Assembly: GCA_003647035.1 (NCBI GenBank)
Contig: QMMB01000117.1
Coordinates: 1 to 8,655, forward strand
DNA from: Deltaproteobacteria bacterium
GTDB taxonomy: Bacteria; Myxococcota_A; Polyangia; Polyangiales; Houyiibacteriaceae
Direction of reading: 5' to 3'
DNA: 8,655 nt
Shown here: one piece after another, positions 1-6,064 of the stretch
Numbering within the stretch: position 1 is the stretch's first letter
Layout: each line of letters opens with the position of its first letter
Translations under genes and position numbers: made by a program
The notes under the pieces: generated by a model
The model's input: only the letters and a program-made list of their open reading frames with translations
What the model was told of the DNA's origin: nothing
The model's database searches: none

Positions 1-494
1 GCCACCACCCGCACGCGGCGGCAGTGCCCACGTTGCCGCACGTGCTGAAGAGCATGGTGCCCCCTGCGATGTCCGGGCAGCGACCTGCGATCCGAGAGAA
101 GGGTTCCGATCCGCCCAGCACCGTACCAGTGTCCTGGTCGACGGCCGCGTCTGTGTTGGCGCTCCTCGGGTTGGCGGCGGTGATTACCATCGTGAGCGTG
201 CGACGCCGCGCGACGCCGACCGCCGCTACCGTGCCGCCTCCTCCCGCGTACGTGGAGGCCGCCGCTCAGATCCCAGTCGAAGTGAGAGTTCTGGCCGCGC
301 TCGACACCGGTGAGCTCTACGTCAATGACCGGAGCTACGGACCGCTGCGACTCAACCAAGCGATCCTCTTGCGGCTGCTTCCTGGGTCGTATCATTTCGA
401 GGCCCGCGAAGTCGACGGGACTCGAGTGGCAAAAGACGTACTGGTGGAGCCCGGGGTGCCGACGGAGGTCGTGCTCATCCCGGCCGCCGATTGA
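1..494 (+). CDS. Membrane protein with C-terminal PEGA-like domain, partial (probable tail of a transmembrane Ser/Thr kinase)
   Basis: The reading frame is open to the left edge (first full codon at base 3) and ends at TGA 492-494, so this is the C-terminal part of a longer protein. A GTG at 24 could act as a start, but no Shine-Dalgarno precedes it and the upstream codons (His/Ala/Pro-rich) look like a continuing linker. In order: a Pro/Ser/Arg-rich linker, one hydrophobic segment at about 135-200 (SVLALLGLAAVITIVSV) followed by RRR, a Pro/Ala linker with PPPP, then a PEGA-like domain at about 309-479 (GELYVNDRSYGPLRLN, then LLPGSYHFEAREVDG, ending in beta-prone VPTEVVLI). PEGA domains are small beta modules that in myxobacteria often sit behind the membrane segment of a cytoplasmic kinase. 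No kinase residues are in the window, so the kinase is inference; another PEGA membrane protein is possible. By the positive-inside rule, RRR after the helix would place the C-terminus in the cytoplasm, which conflicts with a periplasmic PEGA. The downstream FHA gene fits phospho-signalling. Confidence 0.7.
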   Translation, partial: HHPHAAAVPTLPHVLKSMVPPAMSGQRPAIREKGSDPPSTVPVSWSTAASVLALLGLAAVITIVSVRRRATPTAATVPPPPAYVEAAAQIPVEVRVLAALDTGELYVNDRSYGPLRLNQAILLRLLPGSYHFEAREVDGTRVAKDVLVEPGVPTEVVLIPAAD

Positions 495-503
495 GGTTCG
501 GCC

Positions 504-1085
504 ATGATCCTGCTCCGCCAAATCAAGGGCGCCGACTCGGGACGCGAGTTCGAGTTCAACCAGGACCTGATCCGCATCGGCCGGATGCCGGACAGTGATG
601 TGAACTTCGACCCCGAGGTCGACTTGGACGCGTCTGGGCGACACGCCGAGATTCGCAATGAAGACGGACGCTATCTGCTGATCGACACCGGCAGCCGGAA
701 CGGGACTTGGCTGAACGGTCAGCGCATCAAGCACGCGGCCCTCAACATCGGCGACGAGATCGAGCTGGGGCGCGGAGGCCCGAAGCTGGAGATCGCATCG
801 GTTCGAAATCGCCCGAGCAGTCGCGCACCGACCGGGCGCATATCGACGGGAGCCCCGCAACGCGACCCGAGGTTCGACCCGCTTGCCATGCCGGTCACCA
901 CTGCGACCCGGCTCGAAGATCTTGCCGCGCGTCCGGACCTGCTTCCGGAGGGTGTTCAGCTCCCGGGGATGTCGCAAGTCACGTCGCGAAGTCGACGCCG
1001 AAAGCTCGGCTCGACCGCTCTGTGGGGCGCGGCGGGGGCAGTGCTCCTGACGGCGATCGCGATCGTCGTTGCGTCGCTCCAGTAG
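504..1085 (+). CDS. Tail-anchored FHA-domain protein
   Basis: A 193-residue protein. FHA domains bind phosphothreonine peptides and recruit partners to Ser/Thr kinase substrates. The FHA domain covers about residues 1-100 and shows the family signature: RIGR (24-27), SGRHAEI (44-50) with the phosphate-contacting Ser/Arg and His, DTGSRNGTWLNG (61-72) with the binding Asn, and a closing GDEIELG. Residues 101-160 are a low-complexity linker rich in Arg, Pro and Thr. A basic stretch RSRRRK (162-167) precedes one hydrophobic helix (about 171-190), and only SLQ follows. This is the layout of a C-tail-anchored inner-membrane protein with the FHA domain in the cytoplasm. The ATG has a GAGGT ribosome site (493-497, 6-base spacing) that overlaps the TGA of the previous gene, which suggests one transcript and coupled translation. 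The upstream kinase/PEGA protein is the obvious candidate partner, but that is inferred only from adjacency. Confidence 0.9.
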   Translation: MILLRQIKGADSGREFEFNQDLIRIGRMPDSDVNFDPEVDLDASGRHAEIRNEDGRYLLIDTGSRNGTWLNGQRIKHAALNIGDEIELGRGGPKLEIASVRNRPSSRAPTGRISTGAPQRDPRFDPLAMPVTTATRLEDLAARPDLLPEGVQLPGMSQVTSRSRRRKLGSTALWGAAGAVLLTAIAIVVASLQ

Positions 1086-1102
1086 CTTACTTGACGGTGA
1101 CA

Positions 1103-1115
1103 CGCGGCTTCCGCG
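1103..1115 (+). other. Small GC hairpin between the FHA gene and the 150-aa gene
   Basis: CGCGG-CTT-CCGCG forms a perfect 5-bp stem with a 3-base loop in the 46-base gap between the two cistrons, ending 7 bases before the AAGGAG of the next gene. No T-tract follows in the plus direction, so it is not an intrinsic terminator. It could affect initiation or mRNA stability, or occur by chance in GC-rich DNA. Confidence 0.35.
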
Positions 1116-1131
1116 AAAAGCAAAGGAGCCC

Positions 1132-1584
1132 ATGCTTCGTGCTCGACTTGCCGCCTGGCTTCGGCCGATTGCCCCGACACCGGAACCCTCCGAGGGGCGC
1201 GAGGCATACCACTCCGACATTCGCGAGCTGCGGCCCGAGGCTTGGTCGACGCACTCGCCGACTGCGCGAGGAAGCGACGTAGAACGCGCGATGTGGCTCG
1301 CCGGCGTGAGCTCCCGCGACTTCTCTGAGGCGGTCGGCATCAACTTGTCGCCTCACCTGGTGACTCCGGTCGACGACATCGTGACGCTGTGCCGTCACCG
1401 GGCGGAGGCGTGTGAGCAGCGGGCACGCGTACTCAGCCGCGCACTTCCACCGCCGAATCCGTACGGCCGTCCGCCGCTTCCCTGGCACCGGACGAACGCG
1501 CGTGAGGCGCGTGAGCTCTATCGCGCCTCGCAGGCATGGGAGGCCATGGCGCGTGCGCTGCTCAGCAATTGCTGGAGCGGGTAA
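1132..1584 (+). CDS. Hypothetical protein, 150 aa
   Basis: No recognised family. The frame is open from 1069, but ATG 1132 is preferred because AAGGAG (1123-1128) lies just upstream, and the earlier GTG at 1069 would start inside the FHA gene. The 3-base gap between AAGGAG and the ATG is short. The product is 150 residues, soluble, without signal peptide or membrane helix. The N-terminal half is Arg/Pro/Glu-rich. The C-terminal half (about 90-148) is predicted helical with regular Arg, Glu and Ala (CRHRAEACEQRARVLSRALP, then REARELYRASQAWEAMARAL), split by a Pro-rich turn (PPPNPYGRPPLPWH). It has five tryptophans and four cysteines or histidines near CRHRAEAC, which do not form a clear metal site. 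Codon third positions are mostly G or C like the neighbours, supporting real coding. It is probably co-transcribed with the FHA gene, and its last 23 bases overlap the convergent phosphohexomutase gene. Confidence 0.65.
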   Translation: MLRARLAAWLRPIAPTPEPSEGREAYHSDIRELRPEAWSTHSPTARGSDVERAMWLAGVSSRDFSEAVGINLSPHLVTPVDDIVTLCRHRAEACEQRARVLSRALPPPNPYGRPPLPWHRTNAREARELYRASQAWEAMARALLSNCWSG

Positions 1585-3286
1585 GGTCTTCGGTCATGCG
1601 GTCGAGCACTTCGAGCGCTTGCTTTTTCGCCTCCGCGAGATCGTTGCGCGCGTGTACCGGGGCGGTCGCGTAGAAGTAGTACTTGAGCTTCGGTTCTGTC
1701 CCGCTCGGGCGCAGCATCGCTCGATGTCCTCCCTCGAGCTCGAAGATGACCACGTTGCTTGGGGCGAGGTCGGTGAACGGGGTTACCCCCGTCGGGGTCC
1801 ATTGCACCTGTTGGTGGAGATCGAACATACGAAGTACGGACTGTCCTCCGATCTCGCGCGGCGGCTGCTGCCGGAGGCGGTCCACGGCGGAGCTCATCTG
1901 CGTTTGTGCGTGGGTGCCTTCGAATCTCACCGAGATCTGACGGTCGGCGAAAAAGCCATGCTCGCACCAGAGCGCGTCACGTGCATCCAGCAGCGTTTCG
2001 CTCCGCATCTTGAGACGCGCCGACATGTCGACGAGGAGCAGGGCAGAGCTGATTCCGTCCTTGTCTCGAACCGCCGGGCAGGGCGCGTATCCGAGCGCCT
2101 CCTCGTAGCCAAACACATACGCGAAGCCTTCTTGCTCGAGGTCGAGCGCCCGGTTCTGGATCCACTTGTGGCCGGTTAGCGTTTGCTCCCAGCGTGCGCC
2201 GTGGGCCGCTGCGATCGGCCGCAACATGGGACTGCTCACGACGGTGGAGATCACCAGGGGCCTGGAAGCCTTGGGGTGTCGGCGCAGCAAGTCGTCCGCC
2301 AACAGAATCCCGGTATCGTTTCCGGACAGAAGCTCGAGTCCGTCGCCTCCGCGCACCGCGACTGCGACGCGGTCGCCGTCTGGGTCGTTGGCAATCGCGA
2401 GGTCGGCGCCGACTCGTTCGGCAAGAGCGAGAACGTGGTCCATGGCGCCCGGCTCTTCAGGGTTCGGAAACGCGACGGTGGGGAAGCGGCCGTCTGGCAC
2501 GGCCTGGTCCGCGACGCTGTGCACGTCTTCGAAGCGCGCGCGGCCGAGCACTTTTCGAAACGTGTCTTCCGCGACGCCGTGGAGGGCTGTGTACGCAATG
2601 CGCACGTCTGCCCTGCTTGCGCGGGGGCTGGATTCGATGCTGATGCGCTCGACGTAGCTGTCGAGTGAAGAGTCGGCCGAGCGAGCCAGCTCCCTGGTCC
2701 GTGCCTCTGCGATAGAGAGTCGGGGAATCTGGTTTGCCGTCGGCGCACGCTCGATCTCGCCCGCGATGCCCAGGTCGTTCGGCGGGATGATCTGTGCCCC
2801 ATTCCCCCAGTAGACCTTATAGCCATTGTATCCAGCCGGATTGTGGCTCGCTGTGATCATCACGCCGCCGCCGGCACGACGCTCGAGCACCGCGAACGCC
2901 AGGACCGGCGTCGGCACCACGTCGCTGAAGACCCAGACCGGGATGCCTGCCCCCGCGGCGACCTCGATCACGTCGCGTTCGAACACGTCACTATTGACTC
3001 TGGCGTCGCGACCCACGCAGATGCCTCGCGAGGCGATGTCCGGCACTTCTTGCTTCAGCCATGCACAGAGTCCGGCGGTGGTCTGTGCAACCGTCACCCG
3101 ATTCATCCGCGTCGGGCCCGCGCCAAGCAACCCACGGATCCCGGCCGTGCCGAACTGTAGCGTCCCGGTGAAACGCTCTTGGAGCGCATGCATGTCGCCG
3201 CGTTCGATCAGCGCCTCGAGCTCGCGCCTCGTTTCGGGGTCGGGGTCCTGCGCGATCCAAGACCGCGCTCTGTCGATGATGCTCAC
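1562..3286 (-). CDS. PGM2-type phosphohexomutase (phosphoglucomutase/phosphomannomutase family)
   Basis: A 574-residue cytoplasmic enzyme of the alpha-D-phosphohexomutase superfamily, which interconverts hexose 1- and 6-phosphates (some PGM2 members act on pentose phosphates) through a phosphoserine and a bisphosphate intermediate. All four catalytic elements are present: TASHNP at 145-150 with catalytic Ser147, the Mg-binding loop DPDGDR at 301-306, the sugar-specificity loop GYEEALGY at 393-400, and the phosphate-binding RPSGTEPK at 526-533. FGTAGIRG (45-52) and TGHKWI (371-376) also fit. GYEEALGY and the length of about 570 place it in the PGM2/PgcA-like branch rather than the shorter ManB/GlmM type; substrate cannot be read from sequence. 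Start: GTG 3286-3284, which overlaps the TGA of the transporter gene (GTGA), with GAGGT (bases 3293-3297) 6 bases upstream. The frame is open to 3616, but that stretch lies over the transporter gene and resembles no protein. Translation is probably coupled to the transporter. Confidence 0.93.
   Translation of the reverse strand: MSIIDRARSWIAQDPDPETRRELEALIERGDMHALQERFTGTLQFGTAGIRGLLGAGPTRMNRVTVAQTTAGLCAWLKQEVPDIASRGICVGRDARVNSDVFERDVIEVAAGAGIPVWVFSDVVPTPVLAFAVLERRAGGGVMITASHNPAGYNGYKVYWGNGAQIIPPNDLGIAGEIERAPTANQIPRLSIAEARTRELARSADSSLDSYVERISIESSPRASRADVRIAYTALHGVAEDTFRKVLGRARFEDVHSVADQAVPDGRFPTVAFPNPEEPGAMDHVLALAERVGADLAIANDPDGDRVAVAVRGGDGLELLSGNDTGILLADDLLRRHPKASRPLVISTVVSSPMLRPIAAAHGARWEQTLTGHKWIQNRALDLEQEGFAYVFGYEEALGYAPCPAVRDKDGISSALLLVDMSARLKMRSETLLDARDALWCEHGFFADRQISVRFEGTHAQTQMSSAVDRLRQQPPREIGGQSVLRMFDLHQQVQWTPTGVTPFTDLAPSNVVIFELEGGHRAMLRPSGTEPKLKYYFYATAPVHARNDLAEAKKQALEVLDRMTEDLTRSSNC
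1563..1574. other. 12-bp perfect palindrome in the convergent gene overlap
   Basis: CAGCAATTGCTG is a perfect inverted repeat in the 23-bp overlap (1562-1584) of the 150-aa gene and the phosphohexomutase, touching the mutase stop codon. No T-tract follows on either strand, so it is not a typical intrinsic terminator. It may be coincidental. Confidence 0.35.
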
Positions 3287-4641
3287 GCCGCGACCTCGCC
3301 GGGCGCTTCGTCCTGAATGTACGTTCGCTCCTTGTACCAGACCGCGACCGGGACAAAGAGCACGGCGGTGATCGCCATCGCCAGGGCGAAGAAGAGGTAA
3401 TAGGAGGCGCCGTCGAGTTTGCTCGTCCCATCTGGATTCTGAATGAAAAAATTCACCGCGGCGGTGAAGAGGTTTCCGATCGATACGCTCATCAGAAACG
3501 CGCCCATGACCAGCGACTTCATTCGCTTCGGCGCTTGGGTGTAAGAGAACTCCAGGGCGGTGATCGACACGAGAACCTCCGCCGCCGTCATGAGAATGTA
3601 GCCGCCGAGCTGCCAAGCGATGTTGACCGTTTCACCCGCGTCGAGCCGCGCCTCGAGCCAGGCGGGCAATAGGAACGCGGGTACGGTCAAGAACAGCCCA
3701 ATCGAGATCTTCCTGAGCGGCGTGAGCGGCCAGAAGCCCGCAAACGCGGGGTAAATCACCCGGTTGAAGAGTGGGATGAACAAGAGCACGAGCGCGGGAT
3801 TGAGCCACTGCGACTGGGACGGGTCCCAATCAATGATGAAATGACGATCCATGCGCGCGGCCTGTAGAACCCACGCGGAGCCCTGCTGATCGAAGAGCGC
3901 CCAGAACATCGCAATGAACGTGTAGATGATGAAGAGCTTGCCAAGCGCCGAGAGGCCATCGCGACTGAAGATTTCACGGAGAACCGCCATGCCGCCGGGT
4001 TGGATGTGCACGAACTTGTCACGGCCCATCCAGAACACGAACGTCGCGAGCGCCATCAAGACGCCGGGCACTCCAAATGCCACCGAAGGGCCGAACCGAT
4101 TGAGGAGCGGCTCTGCAAACAGGATCGAGGCTAGCGCGCCGACGTTGATCGAGAAGTAGAACCAACCAAAAATTTTCGGAAGGAGCTGTGCATTCGTTTG
4201 TCCGAACTGATCTCCCACGTGCGCGGACACACAGGGCTTGATGCCTCCCGACCCGACCGCGATGAGCCCGAGCCCGACCGCCAAGCCGATCCGCGTGTCG
4301 TCGATCGCCAATGTCAGGTGACCGAGGCAGTACACGATCGACAGCACCATGATCGTTCGGTACTTCCCAAAGAACGCGTCCGCGACGATCGCTCCGAAGA
4401 TCGGGAAGAAGTACACCGCGGTGACGAAGACGTGGAACCACGCCTTGGCTTGCTCGTCCGTCATGGGGTCGAGCTCGCCGCTCGCATTCATCAGGAACTT
4501 GGTCATGAAGATGACCAAGATCGCGCGCATGCCATAGTAGCTGTACCGCTCCGCCGCCTCGTTGCCGACGATGTAGGGGATCCCGGGTGGCATCCCGGCG
4601 ATCGGGGCCGGTGCGCTGCGGTAGCGAGCCCTGAAAGACAT
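3283..4641 (-). CDS. POT/PTR2-family proton-dependent oligopeptide transporter
   Basis: A 452-residue inner-membrane protein of the proton-coupled oligopeptide transporter family (major facilitator fold), which imports di- and tripeptides. Family motifs: the ExxER proton-coupling motif as E28-x-x-E31-R32 in NEAAERYSYYG, GSGGIKPCVSAHVGDQF (130-146), the PTR2 signature FGWFYFSINVGAL (158-170), FDQQGSAWVLQA (250-261), and EFSYTQAPKRMKSLVMG (364-380). About twelve hydrophobic helices can be picked out (near 34-50, 69-90, 97-112, 118-131, 158-177, 188-205, 235-252, 282-302, 312-328, 344-361, 376-400, 414-434). Only about 30 residues separate helices 6 and 7, so the two extra helices of many bacterial POTs seem absent, consistent with the short length. 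The start ATG has AGGA about 8 bases upstream. It is the first gene of a two-gene operon; its TGA overlaps the GTG of the phosphohexomutase. The promoter should lie in 4642-4801. Substrate range cannot be told from sequence. Confidence 0.93.
   Translation of the reverse strand: MSFRARYRSAPAPIAGMPPGIPYIVGNEAAERYSYYGMRAILVIFMTKFLMNASGELDPMTDEQAKAWFHVFVTAVYFFPIFGAIVADAFFGKYRTIMVLSIVYCLGHLTLAIDDTRIGLAVGLGLIAVGSGGIKPCVSAHVGDQFGQTNAQLLPKIFGWFYFSINVGALASILFAEPLLNRFGPSVAFGVPGVLMALATFVFWMGRDKFVHIQPGGMAVLREIFSRDGLSALGKLFIIYTFIAMFWALFDQQGSAWVLQAARMDRHFIIDWDPSQSQWLNPALVLLFIPLFNRVIYPAFAGFWPLTPLRKISIGLFLTVPAFLLPAWLEARLDAGETVNIAWQLGGYILMTAAEVLVSITALEFSYTQAPKRMKSLVMGAFLMSVSIGNLFTAAVNFFIQNPDGTSKLDGASYYLFFALAMAITAVLFVPVAVWYKERTYIQDEAPGEVAA
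3293..3297 (-). promoter_or_regulatory. Ribosome binding site fixing the phosphohexomutase start
   Basis: GAGGT on the minus strand sits 6 bases before GTG 3286-3284, inside the end of the transporter gene. With the GTGA stop/start overlap it supports this start over the longer open frame. Confidence 0.7.
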
Positions 4642-4696
4642 GCGTGTGATCCTAGCGGATTCTTTCTGTAACAGCGGCTTTTAGGCTCATCGGCTC

Positions 4697-4721
4697 AGGC
4701 GGTTTTTCTCCGCTTTTTTTT
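4697..4721 (+). terminator. Terminator-like hairpin with T8 tract upstream of the ompA-like gene
   Basis: AGGCGG (4697-4702), loop TTTTTCT, CCGCTT (4710-4715), then T's to 4721. The stem has four G-C pairs, one G-T wobble and one A-T, followed by an 8-T run from 4714. The structure works only on the plus strand. No plus-strand gene ends upstream (the transporter starts at 4641 on the other strand), so it would act either in the leader of the OmpA-family transcript or against stray antisense transcription. The stem is short, so function is uncertain. Confidence 0.4.
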
Positions 4722-4761
4722 ACCGGAATGGTACTAGGGGCAAGACTAACCCGGCGCTTGG

Positions 4762-4777
4762 GGTGCTTCGGCGCACC
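4762..4777 (+). other. Leader hairpin before the ompA-like start
   Basis: GGTGC-TTCGGC-GCACC forms a 5-bp perfect stem with a 6-base loop, 24 bases before GTG 4802. It contains the alternative GTG at 4763, which argues against that codon as the start. A regulatory role is possible but unproven. Confidence 0.35.
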
Positions 4778-4791
4778 ACGGGGATGCAAAT

Positions 4792-4796
4792 GGAGG
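4792..4796 (+). promoter_or_regulatory. Ribosome binding site fixing the ompA-like start at GTG 4802
   Basis: GGAGG lies exactly 5 bases before GTG 4802. The other in-frame starts (GTG 4763, ATG 4784, ATG 4790) have no comparable site, and the last overlaps this motif. Confidence 0.7.
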
Positions 4797-4801
4797 ACGG
4801 C

Positions 4802-6064
4802 GTGACACAGAGCGATGACCTGAGAATCTTCGGCCGGGGCTGGGTCGCGACGCTGCTGGCCGTGGTGATGAGTGCGCTCAGCGCTGCCTCCGGGGTTGCC
4901 GCGCAGACCGGTTCTACCCAGATCGACCTGAACCAGTACAGGCCGGCCGAATTGGCCACCGACGGGTTTGCCCTCAGCACGGCGGACGGCCAGGGCCACA
5001 AGCGCTTCGGGTTCATGATCGTCATGGACTACAACGACGACGCGTTGGTCTTCGAACAGGCGGGCGTCGGCACGACTTCCTCCGTCGTGCATCGGCAGCT
5101 GACCGGCCACATCATGTGGAACCTGGGCATCTTTGAGCGCTTGGTCGTCTTCGGCGACATTGCCTACCACTTCATCATCGATGCGGGGCAGGGAGCACAA
5201 GTCGGGCTCCCCCCCCCGGCGGGTCAGTTCGACTACTTGCTTCCAGCGGGTGGCGAGTTCGGGGACGTGTACTTGGGCGCCCGAGGTGTCCTGTACGGCA
5301 ATCGGGACGATGTCTTCGAGCTCGCCTTGCAGGCAACCATGACGATCAACACCTCGTCGCTGTCCAACGACCAGCAGAGGTATGGCGGGCAGGTCAGCAA
5401 GTCTCCGTACCTCGGCGGTTGGTTCGAGCTCTTGATGACTTTCAATGCGGGCGACGTCGTGCGGATTCCTATTCAGGCCGGTTACAAGCTCGGCACGCAA
5501 GGGCAGTCGGTTCCGCCGAATCTCTTCGTCGGTACCGAGTTCACCTTTGGCGGCGGCCTCCTGTTCATGATCAGCCAGGACAGGTTCATGATCTCGGCTG
5601 AATCCTTCGGCCGAACCGCGGCAAACAGCACCGTAGCGTTCTGGACGCGAGAGGAAACGCCAGTCGAGGTGCTCGGTGGCCGCCGGTACCTTAAACCGAA
5701 CGGTTTCGTGATCGGCGTATCGGGTAGCGCGGCGGTGACTCCGGGGTACGGCGCGCCCGATTGGCGTGGTGTCGGTTTGATTGGCTACACGATGCCTCCG
5801 CCTGTAGTCATCGGGGATTCCGATGGCGACGGGATGTTGGACGACGTCGACGAATGCCCGAACGACGCAGAGGACTTCGACGGTTTCCAGGACGAGGATG
5901 GCTGTCCCGACCTGGACAACGATGGTGACGGTGTTCTCGATGTCAATGACGGCTGCCCGAATGACCCCGAAGACGTCGACGGCTTCGAGGACGAAGACGG
6001 TTGTCCGGACCCGGACAACGATGGTGACGGCATTCTCGATGTCGACGACCAGTGCCCTGACTAG
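4802..6064 (+). CDS. OmpA-family outer-membrane protein with TSP3 repeats, N-terminal part up to in-frame TAG
   Basis: 420 residues from GTG 4802 (GGAGG 5 bases upstream) to TAG 6062-6064. A signal peptide is clear: a polar start, a hydrophobic core (WVATLLAVVMSALSAASG, about 14-31) and a signal peptidase I site near VAA|QTG (after residue 34); there is no lipobox Cys. Residues 36-337 alternate polar and hydrophobic with many Gly, Phe and Tyr, as expected of an outer-membrane beta-barrel-like domain. From residue 339 come Asp-rich thrombospondin type 3 repeats (DSDGDGMLDDVDECP, DNDGDGVLDVNDGCP, DNDGDGILDVDDQCP), known as calcium-binding linkers in OmpA-like proteins. The frame continues after the TAG into two half-units of repeat and a complete OmpA peptidoglycan-binding domain, so this is very probably the front of one 600-codon gene. 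As written, the product would be exported but lack its wall anchor. The stop could be a real mutation, a sequence error, or a read-through codon. A C9 run lies at 5209-5217. Confidence 0.85.
   Translation: MTQSDDLRIFGRGWVATLLAVVMSALSAASGVAAQTGSTQIDLNQYRPAELATDGFALSTADGQGHKRFGFMIVMDYNDDALVFEQAGVGTTSSVVHRQLTGHIMWNLGIFERLVVFGDIAYHFIIDAGQGAQVGLPPPAGQFDYLLPAGGEFGDVYLGARGVLYGNRDDVFELALQATMTINTSSLSNDQQRYGGQVSKSPYLGGWFELLMTFNAGDVVRIPIQAGYKLGTQGQSVPPNLFVGTEFTFGGGLLFMISQDRFMISAESFGRTAANSTVAFWTREETPVEVLGGRRYLKPNGFVIGVSGSAAVTPGYGAPDWRGVGLIGYTMPPPVVIGDSDGDGMLDDVDECPNDAEDFDGFQDEDGCPDLDNDGDGVLDVNDGCPNDPEDVDGFEDEDGCPDPDNDGDGILDVDDQCPD
5209..5217 (+). repeat. C9 homopolymer inside the ompA-like gene
   Basis: Nine consecutive C's encode part of Leu-Pro-Pro-Pro in the predicted surface-exposed region. 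The current length keeps the frame. Loss of one C would lead to TGA at 5340-5342; gain of one would lead to TGA at 5599-5601. Confidence 0.85.

Larger units (their letters stand above)
4642..4801. promoter_or_regulatory. Divergent intergenic region between transporter and ompA-like gene
   Basis: This 160-base gap is the only substantial non-coding stretch in the window and is more AT-rich than the genes. It must carry promoters for both the transporter (minus) and the OmpA-family gene (plus), unless transcription enters from elsewhere. On the minus strand TTGCCC (4743-4738) and TAAAAA (4722-4717) are 4/6 matches to a sigma-70 -35/-10 pair but with a short 15-base spacer, so this is weak. No convincing plus-strand promoter was found. 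The region also holds a terminator-like hairpin (4697-4721) and a second hairpin (4762-4777). Confidence 0.45.

Noticed and set aside
1091..1113. TTGACG as a -35 box for the 150-aa gene
   Set aside because: No -10-like sequence lies at the right distance, and the gene is probably read through from the FHA gene.
1412..2179. Plus-strand open frame of 255 codons opposite the phosphohexomutase
   Set aside because: The minus strand carries all catalytic motifs of the mutase; this frame has no recognisable feature.
3287..3616. N-terminal extension of the phosphohexomutase by 110 codons
   Set aside because: It lies over the transporter gene in another frame, resembles no protein, and the GTG at 3286 has a good ribosome site and a GTGA overlap.
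4726..4750. Possible ECF-type promoter (GGAAT with a downstream CTAA) for the OmpA-family gene
   Set aside because: Spacing and -10 match are too poor to support it.
4763..4801. Earlier start codons (GTG 4763, ATG 4784, ATG 4790) for the OmpA-family gene
   Set aside because: They lack ribosome sites, GTG 4763 lies in a hairpin, and GTG 4802 has GGAGG at ideal distance and gives a normal signal peptide.
6062..6064. TAG reassigned to an amino acid across the genome
   Set aside because: TAG ends at least three genes here at sensible places (1083-1085, 6602-6604 and 6603-6601), so a general reassignment does not fit.
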